Assembly (NCBI GenBank): GCA_012799975.1
Contig: JAAZKF010000125.1
Coordinates: 1-34,109 of the forward strand
DNA length: 34,109 nucleotides
DNA from: Burkholderiales bacterium
Lineage (GTDB): Bacteria > Vulcanimicrobiota > Xenobia > Xenobiales > Xenobiaceae
Direction of reading: 5' to 3'
Positions within the stretch are counted from its first letter, which is position 1, and every line of letters starts with the position of its first letter. This document shows, piece after piece, positions 23,210 through 31,826 of this stretch. The notes under the pieces are model-generated. The model was given only the letters and a program-made list of their open reading frames with translations, did no database searches and had not been told where the DNA came from. The position numbers and the translations under genes are program-made.

Positions 23210-24035
23210 GAGCTTCTTCGGCCACGCGGCGCAGCCAGACCGGACATGGGTTTTCCCCCGTGAAGACCTCGATGGCCGCGACGGCCTGATGGACCAGCAT
23301 GCCCACCCCCCCCAGGGTCGGCACTCCCCGCTGTGAAGCTTCCCTCAAGAATCTGGTCTGCCGGGGCCGATATACCAGATCGCAGGCCACCACGCCGGGA
23401 GGCACCTCCTCGGGCCATTCCATACAGGTGGCCTCGTCCCCGGGGACCATCCCCACCGAGGTAGCCTGGACCACCACCATGTCGGTTTCGAGCTCCACCG
23501 ACCCCAACCGGCAAGGCACATCGGTCCGGGCCAGACTGGCCACCAGGCGGCGTGCCCGCTCGGGGTCGCGATTCACCACCTGGATCCGGGCGACGCGCCG
23601 AGACGCCAGGGCCCAGGCGACGGCACGGGCCGCTCCCCCCGCTCCCAGCAGCAGGACCGGCCGCCCTTCCAGGGATTGGCCCACCTCCTCGTCCCAGGAA
23701 CGCAGCCAACCCCAGGCATCGGTATTGAAGCCCACCCGATCCCCGCCTTCGAAACGAACGGTGTTGATGGCCCCCAATTCGGCCGCCGGAGGCTCGATGC
23801 GGGTCATCAGACCCAGAGCCACCTCCTTGAGGGGAAGGGTCAGGTTGCAGCCCACCGCTCCCAGGATGGACAAGCCCTCCAAAGCGGCCCGCAGGTCTCG
23901 GGATTCCACCCGCGCGGGCAGGTAGACCAGATCCAGGCCCAGCGCGCGGTAGGCGGCATTGTGCAGGAGTGGGGACAGGGTGTGCCCCAAGGGCGAACCC
24001 AGGATCCAGGCGGTGCGGGTTTCGGGGCTGATCAA
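23151..24035 (-). CDS. aroE: Shikimate dehydrogenase
   Basis: NADPH-dependent reduction of 3-dehydroshikimate to shikimate. It is 294 aa from TTG 24035 and somewhat longer than E. coli AroE (272). Motifs: LGSPLGHTLSPLLHNAAY (shikimate site), CNLTLPLKE with the catalytic Lys, GAINTV, GFNTDAWGWL, the Rossmann loop LLGAGGAARAVAWAL, VVNRDPERA and QATSVGM. Near the end come CDLVYRPRQTRFL and LGGVGMLVHQAVAAIE. TTG overlaps the aroA stop as TTGA, so coupling is expected. The C-terminal tail (SSDRCTAPGVDPGCADGC) lies in the 59-bp stretch that overlaps aroK antisense, which may explain its poor conservation. Confidence 0.94.
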   Translation of the reverse strand: MISPETRTAWILGSPLGHTLSPLLHNAAYRALGLDLVYLPARVESRDLRAALEGLSILGAVGCNLTLPLKEVALGLMTRIEPPAAELGAINTVRFEGGDRVGFNTDAWGWLRSWDEEVGQSLEGRPVLLLGAGGAARAVAWALASRRVARIQVVNRDPERARRLVASLARTDVPCRLGSVELETDMVVVQATSVGMVPGDEATCMEWPEEVPPGVVACDLVYRPRQTRFLREASQRGVPTLGGVGMLVHQAVAAIEVFTGENPCPVWLRRVAEEALSSDRCTAPGVDPGCADGC

Positions 24036-25315
24036 CGGCGCCCCGGAAGAAGGTCCCAGAATTCCGGAAAGGAGACGTGGCTGTAGCCTGCCCCCAAGAG
24101 GCGGGTGGGTCCCGCCGCGCTCAAGGCCGCGACGGCCAGGCTCATCTCCAGGCGATGGTCCCCGTGGCAGCGGACGGCCGCCCCGCGGAGGCGAACCGGC
24201 CCCTCGACCTCGAAACCTTCCGCCTGCTCTCGGATGCAGGCCCCCATCCGGCGCAGCTCGACCACCAGATGGTGGATCCGGTCGCACTCCTTGTGACGCA
24301 GTTCGCCTGCGCCCCGGATTTGCGTCCGACCCCAGGCGCGGGTTGCCACCACGGCCAGGAGGGGAAGCTCGTCCAAAGCGGCGGGCACTTCGTCGGCCTG
24401 GACTTCCACTCCCCGCAGCTCCGAACCGCAGGCCTCGATCCAACCCACCGGCTCGCCCAACTCCTCATGGGTCACCGCCCAGCGGACCTGGGCACCCATC
24501 CGCCGTAAAAGCTCGCAGAAGCCCAGGCGTCCAGGATTCAAGGAGACCCCTTCGATCCGGACCCGCGCGCCGGGGTTCATGACCGCTGCGGCCACCAGGA
24601 AGGCTGCCGCAGACGGGTCTCCGGGCACGGCGAAGGAGAACCCCCCGAGGTTGGCAGGAGCGGTCAGACGGACGTCCAGACCGGTCTGCTCCAGGGGGAC
24701 CCCCAGAGCCTGCAGCATCCGCTCGGTGTGGTCCCGGCTGGGCAAGGGCTCGCGCAAGGCGACCGGAACCCCGGCCTGGAGGCCGGCCAGCAGCAGGCAA
24801 GACTTGACCTGGGCACTGGGCACCGGAAGCTCCCACTCCAGGGCGTGCAAAGAGCCCTGTTGGAGGACCAGCGGAGCCAGCCTTCCCTCTCCCCTTCCCC
24901 AGACCCTGGCCCCCATGGCGGAGAGAGGCTGGACGACGCGAGCCATCGGGCGACGGCGCAAGGAGGAATCCCCGGTCAGGACCGACAGACCGCGCCCCGC
25001 CGCCAGGACCCCCGCCAGCAGGCGTAGGGTGGTTCCAGAGCCGCCGCAGTCCAGGACCTGCTCCGGCTCGGACGGGCAGAGCCGGCCCCACCCGGAGACC
25101 ACCCAGCCGGAGCCCTCCCGGCGCACCCGCGCGCCTAGGGCCCGCAGGCAGCGCAAGGTGGTGCGGACATCCCGGGATTCGGAGAGGCCCGTCAGGACGC
25201 TCTCGCCCTCGGCCATAGCGCCCAGGAACAGGGCCCGATGGCTCAGCGACTTGTCGCCGGGCATCCGGGCCCGGAGTTCCCAAGGGGAGGTCTCGGGCTG
25301 GACCAGGATCCGCAA
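24032..25315 (-). CDS. aroA: EPSP synthase (3-phosphoshikimate 1-carboxyvinyltransferase)
   Basis: Joins shikimate-3-phosphate and PEP to give EPSP. It is 427 aa, normal length. Motifs: MPGDKSLSHRALFLGAMAEG (substrate Lys/Ser/Arg), LDCGGSGTTLRLLAG, GDSSLRRRPMARVVQPLSAMG, VKSCLLLAG, GDPSAAAFLVAAAV, ALDELPLLAVVA and CHGDHRLEMSLAVAAL. It starts at TTG 25315, three bases after the dapA stop, with GGAG about 11 bases upstream. It ends overlapping the aroE start. This is the fifth shikimate enzyme in the window. Whether the first (DAHP synthase) and last (AroC) steps are nearby is not known. Confidence 0.96.
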   Translation of the reverse strand: MRILVQPETSPWELRARMPGDKSLSHRALFLGAMAEGESVLTGLSESRDVRTTLRCLRALGARVRREGSGWVVSGWGRLCPSEPEQVLDCGGSGTTLRLLAGVLAAGRGLSVLTGDSSLRRRPMARVVQPLSAMGARVWGRGEGRLAPLVLQQGSLHALEWELPVPSAQVKSCLLLAGLQAGVPVALREPLPSRDHTERMLQALGVPLEQTGLDVRLTAPANLGGFSFAVPGDPSAAAFLVAAAVMNPGARVRIEGVSLNPGRLGFCELLRRMGAQVRWAVTHEELGEPVGWIEACGSELRGVEVQADEVPAALDELPLLAVVATRAWGRTQIRGAGELRHKECDRIHHLVVELRRMGACIREQAEGFEVEGPVRLRGAAVRCHGDHRLEMSLAVAALSAAGPTRLLGAGYSHVSFPEFWDLLPGRR

Positions 25316-25318
25316 GGT

Positions 25319-26245
25319 CTACAGGACTCCGACCCGCTCCATGACCTGCCGCAACTGCTCCTCCTGCTGGGGGGTGGCCTCCAGCAGGGGCAGGCGGAGG
25401 CCTCCGACGGGGAAACCCTGCAGTTTCAGGGCGGCCTTGACCAGGATGGGGTTGGTGGTGGTGAAGAGGCCAGTGAACAGGGGAAGCAACCTCAAATGGA
25501 GGGCCCTGGCCTCCTCCACGCGCCCCTCGACAAAGGCCTGCATCATCTGCTGCAGGGCGGGGCCCGCGACATGGGAGGCTACGCTTACCACTCCCACCCC
25601 ACCGACGGCCATCATCGGCAAGGTCGCGGAGTCGTCCCCGCTGTAGATCTCCATGGCCCGGCCCGGGCGGGTCCAGGGCGGCAGGCCTTCCGAGGAGAGC
25701 TCCTGCAGGCTGGCCGAGAGGGTGCTGACCGGGTCCAGGGTGGGCAGGGACTGCTTGACGCCCACCACGTTGGGGATCTCGGCCAGCCGGGCCAGGACCG
25801 CCGGGGAGATCTCGATCCCAGTCCGGCCGGGGATATTGTAGAGGATGATGGGCAGGTCCACGGCTTCGGCCACGGCCTTGAAGTGGGCGTACAGGGCCTC
25901 CTGGGGCGGTTTGTTGTAGTAGGGAGCCACCACCAGCAGGGCGTCCACACCGCAGTCCCGGGCTCGTCTGGAGAACTCGATGGTCGAGCGGGTGCAGTTC
26001 GAGCCGGTTCCGGCCACGACCGGGGTCTCCGGAACGGCCTGACGGACGGTCTGGAAGAGGCGGAGCTTCTCCTCCTGCGCAAGCGTCGGGGACTCGCCGG
26101 TGGTCCCGCAGACGACGACGCTGTCCGTCCCCTGGGAGACCAGGCGGCGGGCCAGTTCCCCGGCCCTCTCGAAATCCACGGATCCGTCGGGACGCATCGG
26201 GGTCACCATGGCGGTTATCAGACGGCCGAAACCGGACTTTTTCAT
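25319..26245 (-). CDS. dapA: 4-hydroxy-tetrahydrodipicolinate synthase
   Basis: Condenses pyruvate with aspartate semialdehyde, the first committed step of lysine/diaminopimelate synthesis. It is 308 aa, normal. Motifs: AMVTPMRPDGSVD, VCGTTGESPTL (substrate Thr residues), VVAGTGSN, VVAPYYNKPPQEALYAHF, YNIPGRTG with Tyr136 and the Schiff-base Lys164 in VVGVKQSLP. GVK is retained where relatives usually read GIKEA, so it should be active, though KDG-aldolase-like members of the family exist. ATG 26245 has AGGAGG. It sits before aroA by 3 bp, so lysine and aromatic synthesis are linked. Confidence 0.93.
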   Translation of the reverse strand: MKKSGFGRLITAMVTPMRPDGSVDFERAGELARRLVSQGTDSVVVCGTTGESPTLAQEEKLRLFQTVRQAVPETPVVAGTGSNCTRSTIEFSRRARDCGVDALLVVAPYYNKPPQEALYAHFKAVAEAVDLPIILYNIPGRTGIEISPAVLARLAEIPNVVGVKQSLPTLDPVSTLSASLQELSSEGLPPWTRPGRAMEIYSGDDSATLPMMAVGGVGVVSVASHVAGPALQQMMQAFVEGRVEEARALHLRLLPLFTGLFTTTNPILVKAALKLQGFPVGGLRLPLLEATPQQEEQLRQVMERVGVL

Positions 26246-26291
26246 CGCTTCCTCCTGTCGTTACCCGGAGCTCGGGGCGTCCGGGTGCAGT

Positions 26292-26591
26292 TCAATCCTC
26301 GCTTCGCGCTCCCCGGGCCATGGCAGCCAGAAAGCCGATCGGAAAGCCGATCATGCTCAAACCCAAGAGGAGGGCGATGAACACGAAGGTCCTCGATTCG
26401 GTGGGGATGGAGGTTTGTATGTGGGCCAGGCCGACGGCAGCCAGGGCACACAGGACCGTCCCCAGCACCCCCCCGCGCAGGCCTCGGAGCCAGAGCCCGA
26501 GATGGGGCGAAGTGATCCGCTCCCCGAAATGGCCCATCAAAAGCCACAAGCCCAGAAGAAAAACAGGGACCAGGAAATGAAGCGCAACCAT
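26292..26591 (-). CDS. Small three-helix membrane protein
   Basis: Unrecognised 99-residue protein with three hydrophobic helices: LHFLVPVFLLGLWLLMGHFG (about 4-23), GVLGTVLCALAAVGLAHI (about 40-57) and FVFIALLLGLSMIGFPIGFL (about 68-90). The loops have Arg/Glu/His. The C-terminus MARGARSED is charged and cytoplasmic if the positive-inside rule holds. The start at ATG 26591 is the best available but the Shine-Dalgarno (GGAGAGG) is distant, so an earlier start is possible. It lies 46 bp before dapA and 95 bp after the helicase stop. Function unknown. Confidence 0.6.
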   Translation of the reverse strand: MVALHFLVPVFLLGLWLLMGHFGERITSPHLGLWLRGLRGGVLGTVLCALAAVGLAHIQTSIPTESRTFVFIALLLGLSMIGFPIGFLAAMARGARSED

Positions 26592-26686
26592 GCCCGTGAC
26601 CGCCTCTCCGAGAGCCGGGAGCCGACCTTTCCGACCCGCGTCCCTCCCGTTTCGCGCTCCATCCGGCGAGTCCTCGATCGCCTGCC

Positions 26687-29107
26687 TCAGGCTTCCCCCG
26701 GCGGAGGTTTCAGGATGGCCCGGACCAGGCTGCCGGCCACCTCCCGAGCCCGATTCCCGACCTCCTGGGGAGGGCCGACACATGAGGGGCACCCGGCTTC
26801 GCAGGCGCAGGCATCGATCCGCTCCCCGACCCGACTCAAGAGCTCGGGGAAAGAGTCGAAGAGTTGTGTTGAAAAGCCGATCCCCCCGGGGAAGTTATCA
26901 TACAGATAGATCGTCGGTTCGAAGCGGGCCCGGTCCTGGAGAAGTTGCCTGCCTGCGGGCTCCGGAAGTGAAGCCGGACTGCGCATCCAGACGTCGGCCG
27001 GGACGTCCAGGGAGACTTCAGTAACAAACTCATAGCGCCCCCGGCGGCCATCGGGCTGGGCGAACCACTCTCCGGAGCGGTCGCCGACGCAGCGGTTGAG
27101 GTCCCGGACATCGCACATCAGGAAGACCGGGGCCAGGTGATGCATACAATGGGCCAGGCCGACGACTCCATCCAGAAGGTCCGAGCGCGTGAGGCCCAAG
27201 CCGGACAGGAACTCGTCGGGCAGGGTGAACCAGAAGGAAGTGGTGTGCATCTCCTGGTCGGGCAGGTGGACCTCGCCGAACCCGACGTTTTCCCGGGTAT
27301 CGAACTTGACCTTCTTGAAGCCCGACACCCTCCAGGCCACATGGACCTCACCGTGCTCCTGGTAGACCTCACCGCAGGGCAGGCGCTCAAAGCCCTCCAG
27401 GACGCGGACCGAATTCGCCGTGATCGCATCGGTGTAATAGTCCACTGCCACCGGCCGGACATAGGCCCGGCGCTGGGCGTAGTCCAGCTTCTTGACGTTG
27501 TAGGTCCGGGCATGGGCCATGTAGATGGCGTCCTCATAGACCGTGGTCGGTGCTGCGTGCCAATCGACCTCCGCGATCACCCGATTGGCTGCATCCATGT
27601 CCATGATCACGAAGTTTTCCGGGGAAGAACTGCGCAGGGAGATCGTGTCGGCCGGGTAGACGTCCTGCGCCCAGTGGAATTCGTCCCCGGAACGATGAAG
27701 CACGCCCTTTTCAGCCAGGTACTCCACGATCTCACCCACCGGAGCCCCACCGAAATACTCCCCTTCCTGAAGCGGCAACTCGAAGGCCGCACATTTGAGG
27801 TGACTTACCAGGATGGCCAGGTTATCCGGATTGATCCGGGCGTGTTCCGGACTGGAACCGAAGAAGTAGTCGGGATTATCGACGATGAACTGGTCCAGGG
27901 GCTCATTCCGGGCCACCAGGATGGCAACCGACTCGCCCTGGCGGCGTCCGGCCCGCCCGACCTGCTGCCAGGTGCTGGCCACCGTCCCGGGATAACCCGC
28001 CATGATCACCGCTTCCAAGGCTCCGATGTCGATCCCCAACTCCAGCGCATTGGTGCTGATGACCCCCCGCACGGTTCCCTCGCGAAGCCCTTTTTCGATC
28101 TCGCGGCGGGCGCCGGGGAGGTACCCTCCCCGATAACCCCGAATCCGCCCCTCTTCCGAGGGATGGCGCTCGAAGCGATCCTTGAGGGCTCGGGTGAGCA
28201 CTTCGACATTGAGGCGGGAAGAGGCGAAGACCAGCGTCTGCACCCCGGCCTTCAGGAAACGGGCCGCCAGGTTCCGACTGGCGGTCAGGCAAGAGCGGCG
28301 AATCCCCAGTTCCTTGTTCAGTATCGGGGGGTTGTAGAAGAGGATGGTGCGTGGGCCGGAAGGCGCTCCGCTGCGGTCCACCAGGCTCACCTCCTCGCCG
28401 ACCAGGCGGCTGGCCAACTCCTGGGGATTGGCGATGGTGGCCGAGGAGGCGATGAAGACCGGCTGGGAGCCGTGAAACCCACAGATCCGGCGCAGTCGAC
28501 GCAGCACGTTGGCCAGGTGGCTTCCGAAGACCCCGCGACAGGTGTGCAGCTCGTCCAGGACCACGTAGCGCAGGTTGGCGAAAAATCGGGCCCAGCGCGT
28601 ATGGTGGGGCAGGATGCCGGTATGCAACATGTCGGGATTCGTGATCACCACGTGGGCCCTTGAGCGCACGGCCTTGCGAGCGTCTGCCGGAGTGTCCCCG
28701 TCGTAGGTGAAGGTCCCCACCGCAGTGCCCAGATCGTCGATGCTCTGTTGAAGTTCCGCCAATTGGTCCTGGGCCAGGGCCTTGGTCGGGAAGAGGTAGA
28801 GGGCCGTGGCTCCCGGATCCTCCAGGATCGCTTGCAGGACGGGGACGTTATAGCACAGGGTCTTGCCAGAAGCGGTCGGAGTGACCACCACGACGTGTCG
28901 CCCGTCCAGGGCATGTCGGATCGTCTCGGCTTGATGGGTGTAGGGGTGCGGGCGGCCACGCCGGATAAGACTGTCGCGCAATCGCGAGTCCAACTCTTCG
29001 GGCCAGTCTGCGTAGACCGCCTCGCGAGGAGGAACCCGCTCGACCCGGGTCAGGATGGTGGAGGAGGACTTCTCGATAATCCCTTCGAGGACGCGGGCGA
29101 CGCTCAT
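26687..29107 (-). CDS. mrfA: DEAD/DEAH helicase of the YprA/MrfA family with DUF1998 domain
   Basis: 806 aa superfamily 2 helicase like Bacillus subtilis MrfA (mitomycin repair factor A) and Hrq1. Walker A is TPTASGKT (about 77-84), with DELH Walker B, SSATIANP (motif III), STNALELGIDIG (V) and QQVGRAGRRQG (VI). The C-terminal DUF1998 part ends with four cysteines, CACEAGCPSC (about 767-776), a metal-binding set essential in MrfA. It likely unwinds DNA at crosslinks or bulky lesions. The start ATG at 29107 lacks a good ribosome site; the frame is open upstream to 29185, but that would overlap a hairpin. The exonuclease partner MrfB is not in view. Confidence 0.9.
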   Translation of the reverse strand: MSVARVLEGIIEKSSSTILTRVERVPPREAVYADWPEELDSRLRDSLIRRGRPHPYTHQAETIRHALDGRHVVVVTPTASGKTLCYNVPVLQAILEDPGATALYLFPTKALAQDQLAELQQSIDDLGTAVGTFTYDGDTPADARKAVRSRAHVVITNPDMLHTGILPHHTRWARFFANLRYVVLDELHTCRGVFGSHLANVLRRLRRICGFHGSQPVFIASSATIANPQELASRLVGEEVSLVDRSGAPSGPRTILFYNPPILNKELGIRRSCLTASRNLAARFLKAGVQTLVFASSRLNVEVLTRALKDRFERHPSEEGRIRGYRGGYLPGARREIEKGLREGTVRGVISTNALELGIDIGALEAVIMAGYPGTVASTWQQVGRAGRRQGESVAILVARNEPLDQFIVDNPDYFFGSSPEHARINPDNLAILVSHLKCAAFELPLQEGEYFGGAPVGEIVEYLAEKGVLHRSGDEFHWAQDVYPADTISLRSSSPENFVIMDMDAANRVIAEVDWHAAPTTVYEDAIYMAHARTYNVKKLDYAQRRAYVRPVAVDYYTDAITANSVRVLEGFERLPCGEVYQEHGEVHVAWRVSGFKKVKFDTRENVGFGEVHLPDQEMHTTSFWFTLPDEFLSGLGLTRSDLLDGVVGLAHCMHHLAPVFLMCDVRDLNRCVGDRSGEWFAQPDGRRGRYEFVTEVSLDVPADVWMRSPASLPEPAGRQLLQDRARFEPTIYLYDNFPGGIGFSTQLFDSFPELLSRVGERIDACACEAGCPSCVGPPQEVGNRAREVAGSLVRAILKPPPGEA

Positions 29108-29185
29108 GGCGCGAGATGTTTCGGCACGAGGCCGTAGAGCCCTCCGATTCGGCTGCAGACACAAGCATCCCCACCCTTCCAGCAT

Positions 29186-29225
29186 GGATGAAGGCGGGCG
29201 CTGAAGGGAGCGCCCGCCTTCATCC
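29186..29225. terminator. Perfect 17-bp hairpin, bidirectional terminator candidate
   Basis: Arms 29186-29202 and 29209-29225 (GGATGAAGGCGGGCGCT and its complement) with a 6-nt loop. It lies just after the CBM48 stop and before the helicase start on the same strand. There is no T-run, but the stem is unusually long and perfect. Confidence 0.65.
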
Positions 29226-29244
29226 GAGACCTGGGGCAGGCCTC

Positions 29245-29544
29245 TCAGACGTGGACCAGGGAGTCCTCGGTGCCGAACTCATTGGCGGCATAGGAATCCG
29301 CCACCCAGTCGTTCTCCCAACGGATGTCGTCCAGCAGGTACTTGTAACGGTACTGCCGGCCCGAGTCCAAGGTGATCGTGACGCTGAAGGATCCGTCCTT
29401 CAACTTCTTCATCGGGCACATGGACTCGTTCCAATCGTTGAAGTCGCCCACCAGGGCGGCACTGCCCGCTTCGGCCTCCGCCGGAAGCTTGAAGGTCACA
29501 CGGCATTTCTCGCGGGTCTTGGTATAATTTTTCACCAAAGGCAT
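29245..29544 (-). CDS. Stand-alone CBM48 (isoamylase early-set) carbohydrate-binding protein
   Basis: 99-residue protein that is essentially one glycogen-binding domain. It begins with MPLVKNYTKTREKCRVTF, has the typical loop LVGDFNDWNE (residues 31-40) and continues with KDGSFSVTITLDSGRQYRYKY (the aromatic strand) and WVADSYAANEFG. No catalytic domain follows. Such proteins bind alpha-glucans (glycogen/starch) and may tether or regulate enzymes; the partner is unknown. The start at ATG 29544 has AGGAGG nine bases upstream. It is monocistronic: own promoter at 29719, a leader of about 168 bases and a strong hairpin at its end. Confidence 0.9.
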   Translation of the reverse strand: MPLVKNYTKTREKCRVTFKLPAEAEAGSAALVGDFNDWNESMCPMKKLKDGSFSVTITLDSGRQYRYKYLLDDIRWENDWVADSYAANEFGTEDSLVHV

Positions 29545-29866
29545 CTCGATAAACCTCCTGATTCCCGACGCGCAGCCTCGAGCCCAGGCGACCGAGCCCC
29601 CTATGGACCCTCGATCCGGACTGCCGGCGCGACGGCTCATTGTCGGGACCTGCAGAGAAGGAACCCCCGACTGTGAAGCGACCCGAAGTTCCCGGATCGC
29701 CTCCCCTGGAACCACCCGATTGTAGTCGGTCTGGAGGAAGGAGTCAATCCCATGGACAACAGGTGATACTGCAACCTTTTATCAGAGGTCTGGAATCACC
29801 TTGAAAAAATGATCCCTCATGGAGATCCGCGCGCCTGATCGTTGGGGAAACCCAATCGATTCAGGT
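29545..29866. other. Leader of the CBM48 gene and intergenic region to the RMD1 gene
   Basis: This gap of 322 bp holds the CBM48 promoter (29719-29747) and its leader of about 168 bases. The leader stays in frame with the CBM48 gene but lacks an upstream ribosome site. An inverted repeat AGGTGAT/ATCACCT (29761-29767 with 29795-29801) flanks a 27-base loop, and the gap ends with the tail of the RMD1-like transcript. I see no other gene. Confidence 0.55.
29719..29747 (-). promoter_or_regulatory. Strong sigma-70 type promoter of the CBM48 gene
   Basis: TTGACT (29747-29742) lies 17 bases before TACAAT (29724-29719) on the minus strand; near-consensus spacing and boxes. Transcription would start near 29712. 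Confidence 0.75.
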
Positions 29867-30688
29867 TCAAGCTCCCAACAGGGCCAGGATGATCTCCAGG
29901 GCAATCAGGGCGATGATGGTCAATTCCAGGAACTCGGAGCGGCGGGTATTGGTCAGGTTGACGATCACCTCGACACTCTCGTGAATCAGGCGCAGTTTGT
30001 ATTCCAGGCTCCGGAAGCGGGCGGAGAATTCGAAGTTGCTCTTCAAATCGTGGAAGAGCTTGTCGACGTCACGGTCCTCCCAGGCCACCTCGGGAGCATC
30101 CATGATGGAGAGGCGGCTTACAATCTCGCGTCGCGCCGAGAGGGCGGCCCCGATGAAACGGATCATCTGCTTGAGGGTAAGCGGGATCCGTCCGCCCGAG
30201 GCCATGCCATCGGTTACCGAGGAAGCCTTCTGCAGCATCCTCTCGGCCATCTTCTCGAAGTGTTCCAAGGTAGTGGACTGAGCCAGCACCGAGGCCACCA
30301 CCTGGATCTTCAGCGGGTCTTCCTCCCCCAGCACGACCTGTTCGAAGCAGACCTGGTCCCGGGCCCCGGGTTTGATCTCGATCAGGTAGTCGTCCACCAC
30401 CTTCTCTGAAGCAGGCATCTCGACATAAGGGGTCAGTTCAGCCAGCAGGACCTCTGCCTGGGCGGGTTCTATTCCGAGGAAAACGACCGCTCCGAAGGGG
30501 AAGAGATGTACCTGCCCCTCGCCCAGGCGAAGAACCAGCTCGGACTTGGTGGCTTGGATGAGGCGATCGACGAAGACCCGAGCGCAGGCCTCCAGGTCGA
30601 TTTCCTTGCCAAGGTGGGTGGAATCCAGATTCAGTATCCGGGGTGAGGCTTCAGCGGGGTTCTGGGGTGCGCTCGTGAGCGATGACAA
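29867..30688 (-). CDS. RMD1/YagE family (DUF155) membrane-anchored protein
   Basis: 273 aa. Members have an unknown fold and a C-terminal anchor. Visible: VHLFPFGAVVFLGIEP (about 60-75), FEQVVLGEEDPLKIQVVASVLAQSTTLEHFE (split at positions 115-145), MDAPEVAWEDRDVDKLFHDL, FEFSARFRSLEYKLRLIHE and a terminal helix LTIIALIALEIILALLGA. Yeast relatives act in mitochondria and sporulation; bacterial function is unknown. The start is TTG at 30688, supported by AAAGGAGG six bases upstream. It follows PilT by 12 bp. A RMD1-PilT-TPR grouping was not known to me. Confidence 0.88.
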   Translation of the reverse strand: MSSLTSAPQNPAEASPRILNLDSTHLGKEIDLEACARVFVDRLIQATKSELVLRLGEGQVHLFPFGAVVFLGIEPAQAEVLLAELTPYVEMPASEKVVDDYLIEIKPGARDQVCFEQVVLGEEDPLKIQVVASVLAQSTTLEHFEKMAERMLQKASSVTDGMASGGRIPLTLKQMIRFIGAALSARREIVSRLSIMDAPEVAWEDRDVDKLFHDLKSNFEFSARFRSLEYKLRLIHESVEVIVNLTNTRRSEFLELTIIALIALEIILALLGA

Positions 30689-30700
30689 GTCGGGCCTCCT

Positions 30701-31804
30701 TTACGATCCGGGCAATGAAGTCAAGGGTCCAGGAGTCTCGGATTCGCGGGTGACCCGCAGGCTGCGGAAGGATTCGGGGTCCAGCGCGTTGCTGACGGCG
30801 ACGTCATAGCTGATCAAGCCCCGTTCATAATGCAGGCGGATGCAGTGATCCATGGGGATCATCCCCTGCTCCTTCCCCGTGACCAGGACGTTGTGGATCT
30901 GCTCCATCTTGCCTTCCCGGATCAGATGCCGAACCGCAGGGGTGGCGATCATTATCTCAAAGGCCAGGATCCGTCCATCTCCAGCCACCCGAGGCAAGAG
31001 TTTCTGGCAGATCACGCCCTGGAGCGAGTTGGCCAACTGCAGGCGGACCTGATTCTGCTGATGCCCGGGGAAGACATCGATGATGCGGTCCATGGTCTGC
31101 GAGGCGCTCTGGGTGTGCAAGGTGCTGATCACCAGATGACCGGTCTCTGCCGCCGTCAGGGCGGTCCCGATGGTCTCCAGGTCACGCATCTCGCCGACAC
31201 AGATCACGTTGGGGTCCTGGCGCAGGGCGCTGATCAGCGCGCGGTTGAACGAGTGGGTGTCCGATTCTACCTCCCGCTGGAGGATGACGCTGCGCCGGTG
31301 TCGGTGCACGAACTCGATGGGGTCTTCGATGGTGATGATCCGCGCCCGCCGCTCGGAGTTGATCAGGTCGATCATGGCGTTCATGGTCGTGGTCTTGCCC
31401 TGGCCGGTAGCTCCGGCGATGAGGAGCAGCCCGGCCTGGCGACGAGCCAGATCATGCACGACCAGAGGCAGATTCAGGTCGTGGACGCTGCGAACCTTGA
31501 GGGGAACCACCCGGAAGGCTGCCGCCAGGTTGGCCCGCTCGAAGAACAAGGCGACCCGGAAGCGGCCCAGCGAGGGTTCGGTATAGGATAATTCCAACTC
31601 CAGCTCCGACTCCAGACGCTTGACCTGGGCAGGGCTGAGGATCTCCTGGACCATCTCGCGAATCTGGTCTCCCTGCAGGGGTTCATCCTCCAGGAAGTGG
31701 ATGGCACCGTGGATCCGCAGACAAGGGGGCGTTCCCGCCACCAGGTGCAGATCGGAAGCCTCGCGTTCCAGGGCCAGAATCATCAATTCCCGGATAGTGC
31801 GCAA
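30701..31804 (-). CDS. pilT: Type IV pilus retraction/twitching ATPase PilT
   Basis: 367 aa secretion-type ATPase. N-domain: ASDLHLVAGTPPCLRIHGA. Walker A is GATGQGKTTT (131-140; the usual Ser is Gln and the Lys is kept). The Asp box holds ITIEDPIEFVHRHRRS, Walker B is DPNVICVGEMRDLET, and AAETGHLVISTLHT contains the His box. AFEIMIATPAVRHLIREGKM near the end matches the PilT-type C-domain. It would power pilus retraction or a related machine. The start TTG 31804 follows AGGAGG by seven bases. It lies 23 bp after the TPR gene. No pilB, pilC or pilin genes are in view. Confidence 0.94.
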   Translation of the reverse strand: MRTIRELMILALEREASDLHLVAGTPPCLRIHGAIHFLEDEPLQGDQIREMVQEILSPAQVKRLESELELELSYTEPSLGRFRVALFFERANLAAAFRVVPLKVRSVHDLNLPLVVHDLARRQAGLLLIAGATGQGKTTTMNAMIDLINSERRARIITIEDPIEFVHRHRRSVILQREVESDTHSFNRALISALRQDPNVICVGEMRDLETIGTALTAAETGHLVISTLHTQSASQTMDRIIDVFPGHQQNQVRLQLANSLQGVICQKLLPRVAGDGRILAFEIMIATPAVRHLIREGKMEQIHNVLVTGKEQGMIPMDHCIRLHYERGLISYDVAVSNALDPESFRSLRVTRESETPGPLTSLPGS

Positions 31805-31826
31805 GAAGTTTCCTCCTCCCAGAAAA

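Noticed and set aside
27137-28663. 508-codon plus-strand frame opposite the helicase
   Set aside because: Shadow of mrfA; the minus-strand frame has all helicase motifs.
29523-29528. Perfect TATAAT on the plus strand within the CBM48 coding region
   Set aside because: No -35 box 17 bases upstream and no gene downstream; likely chance.
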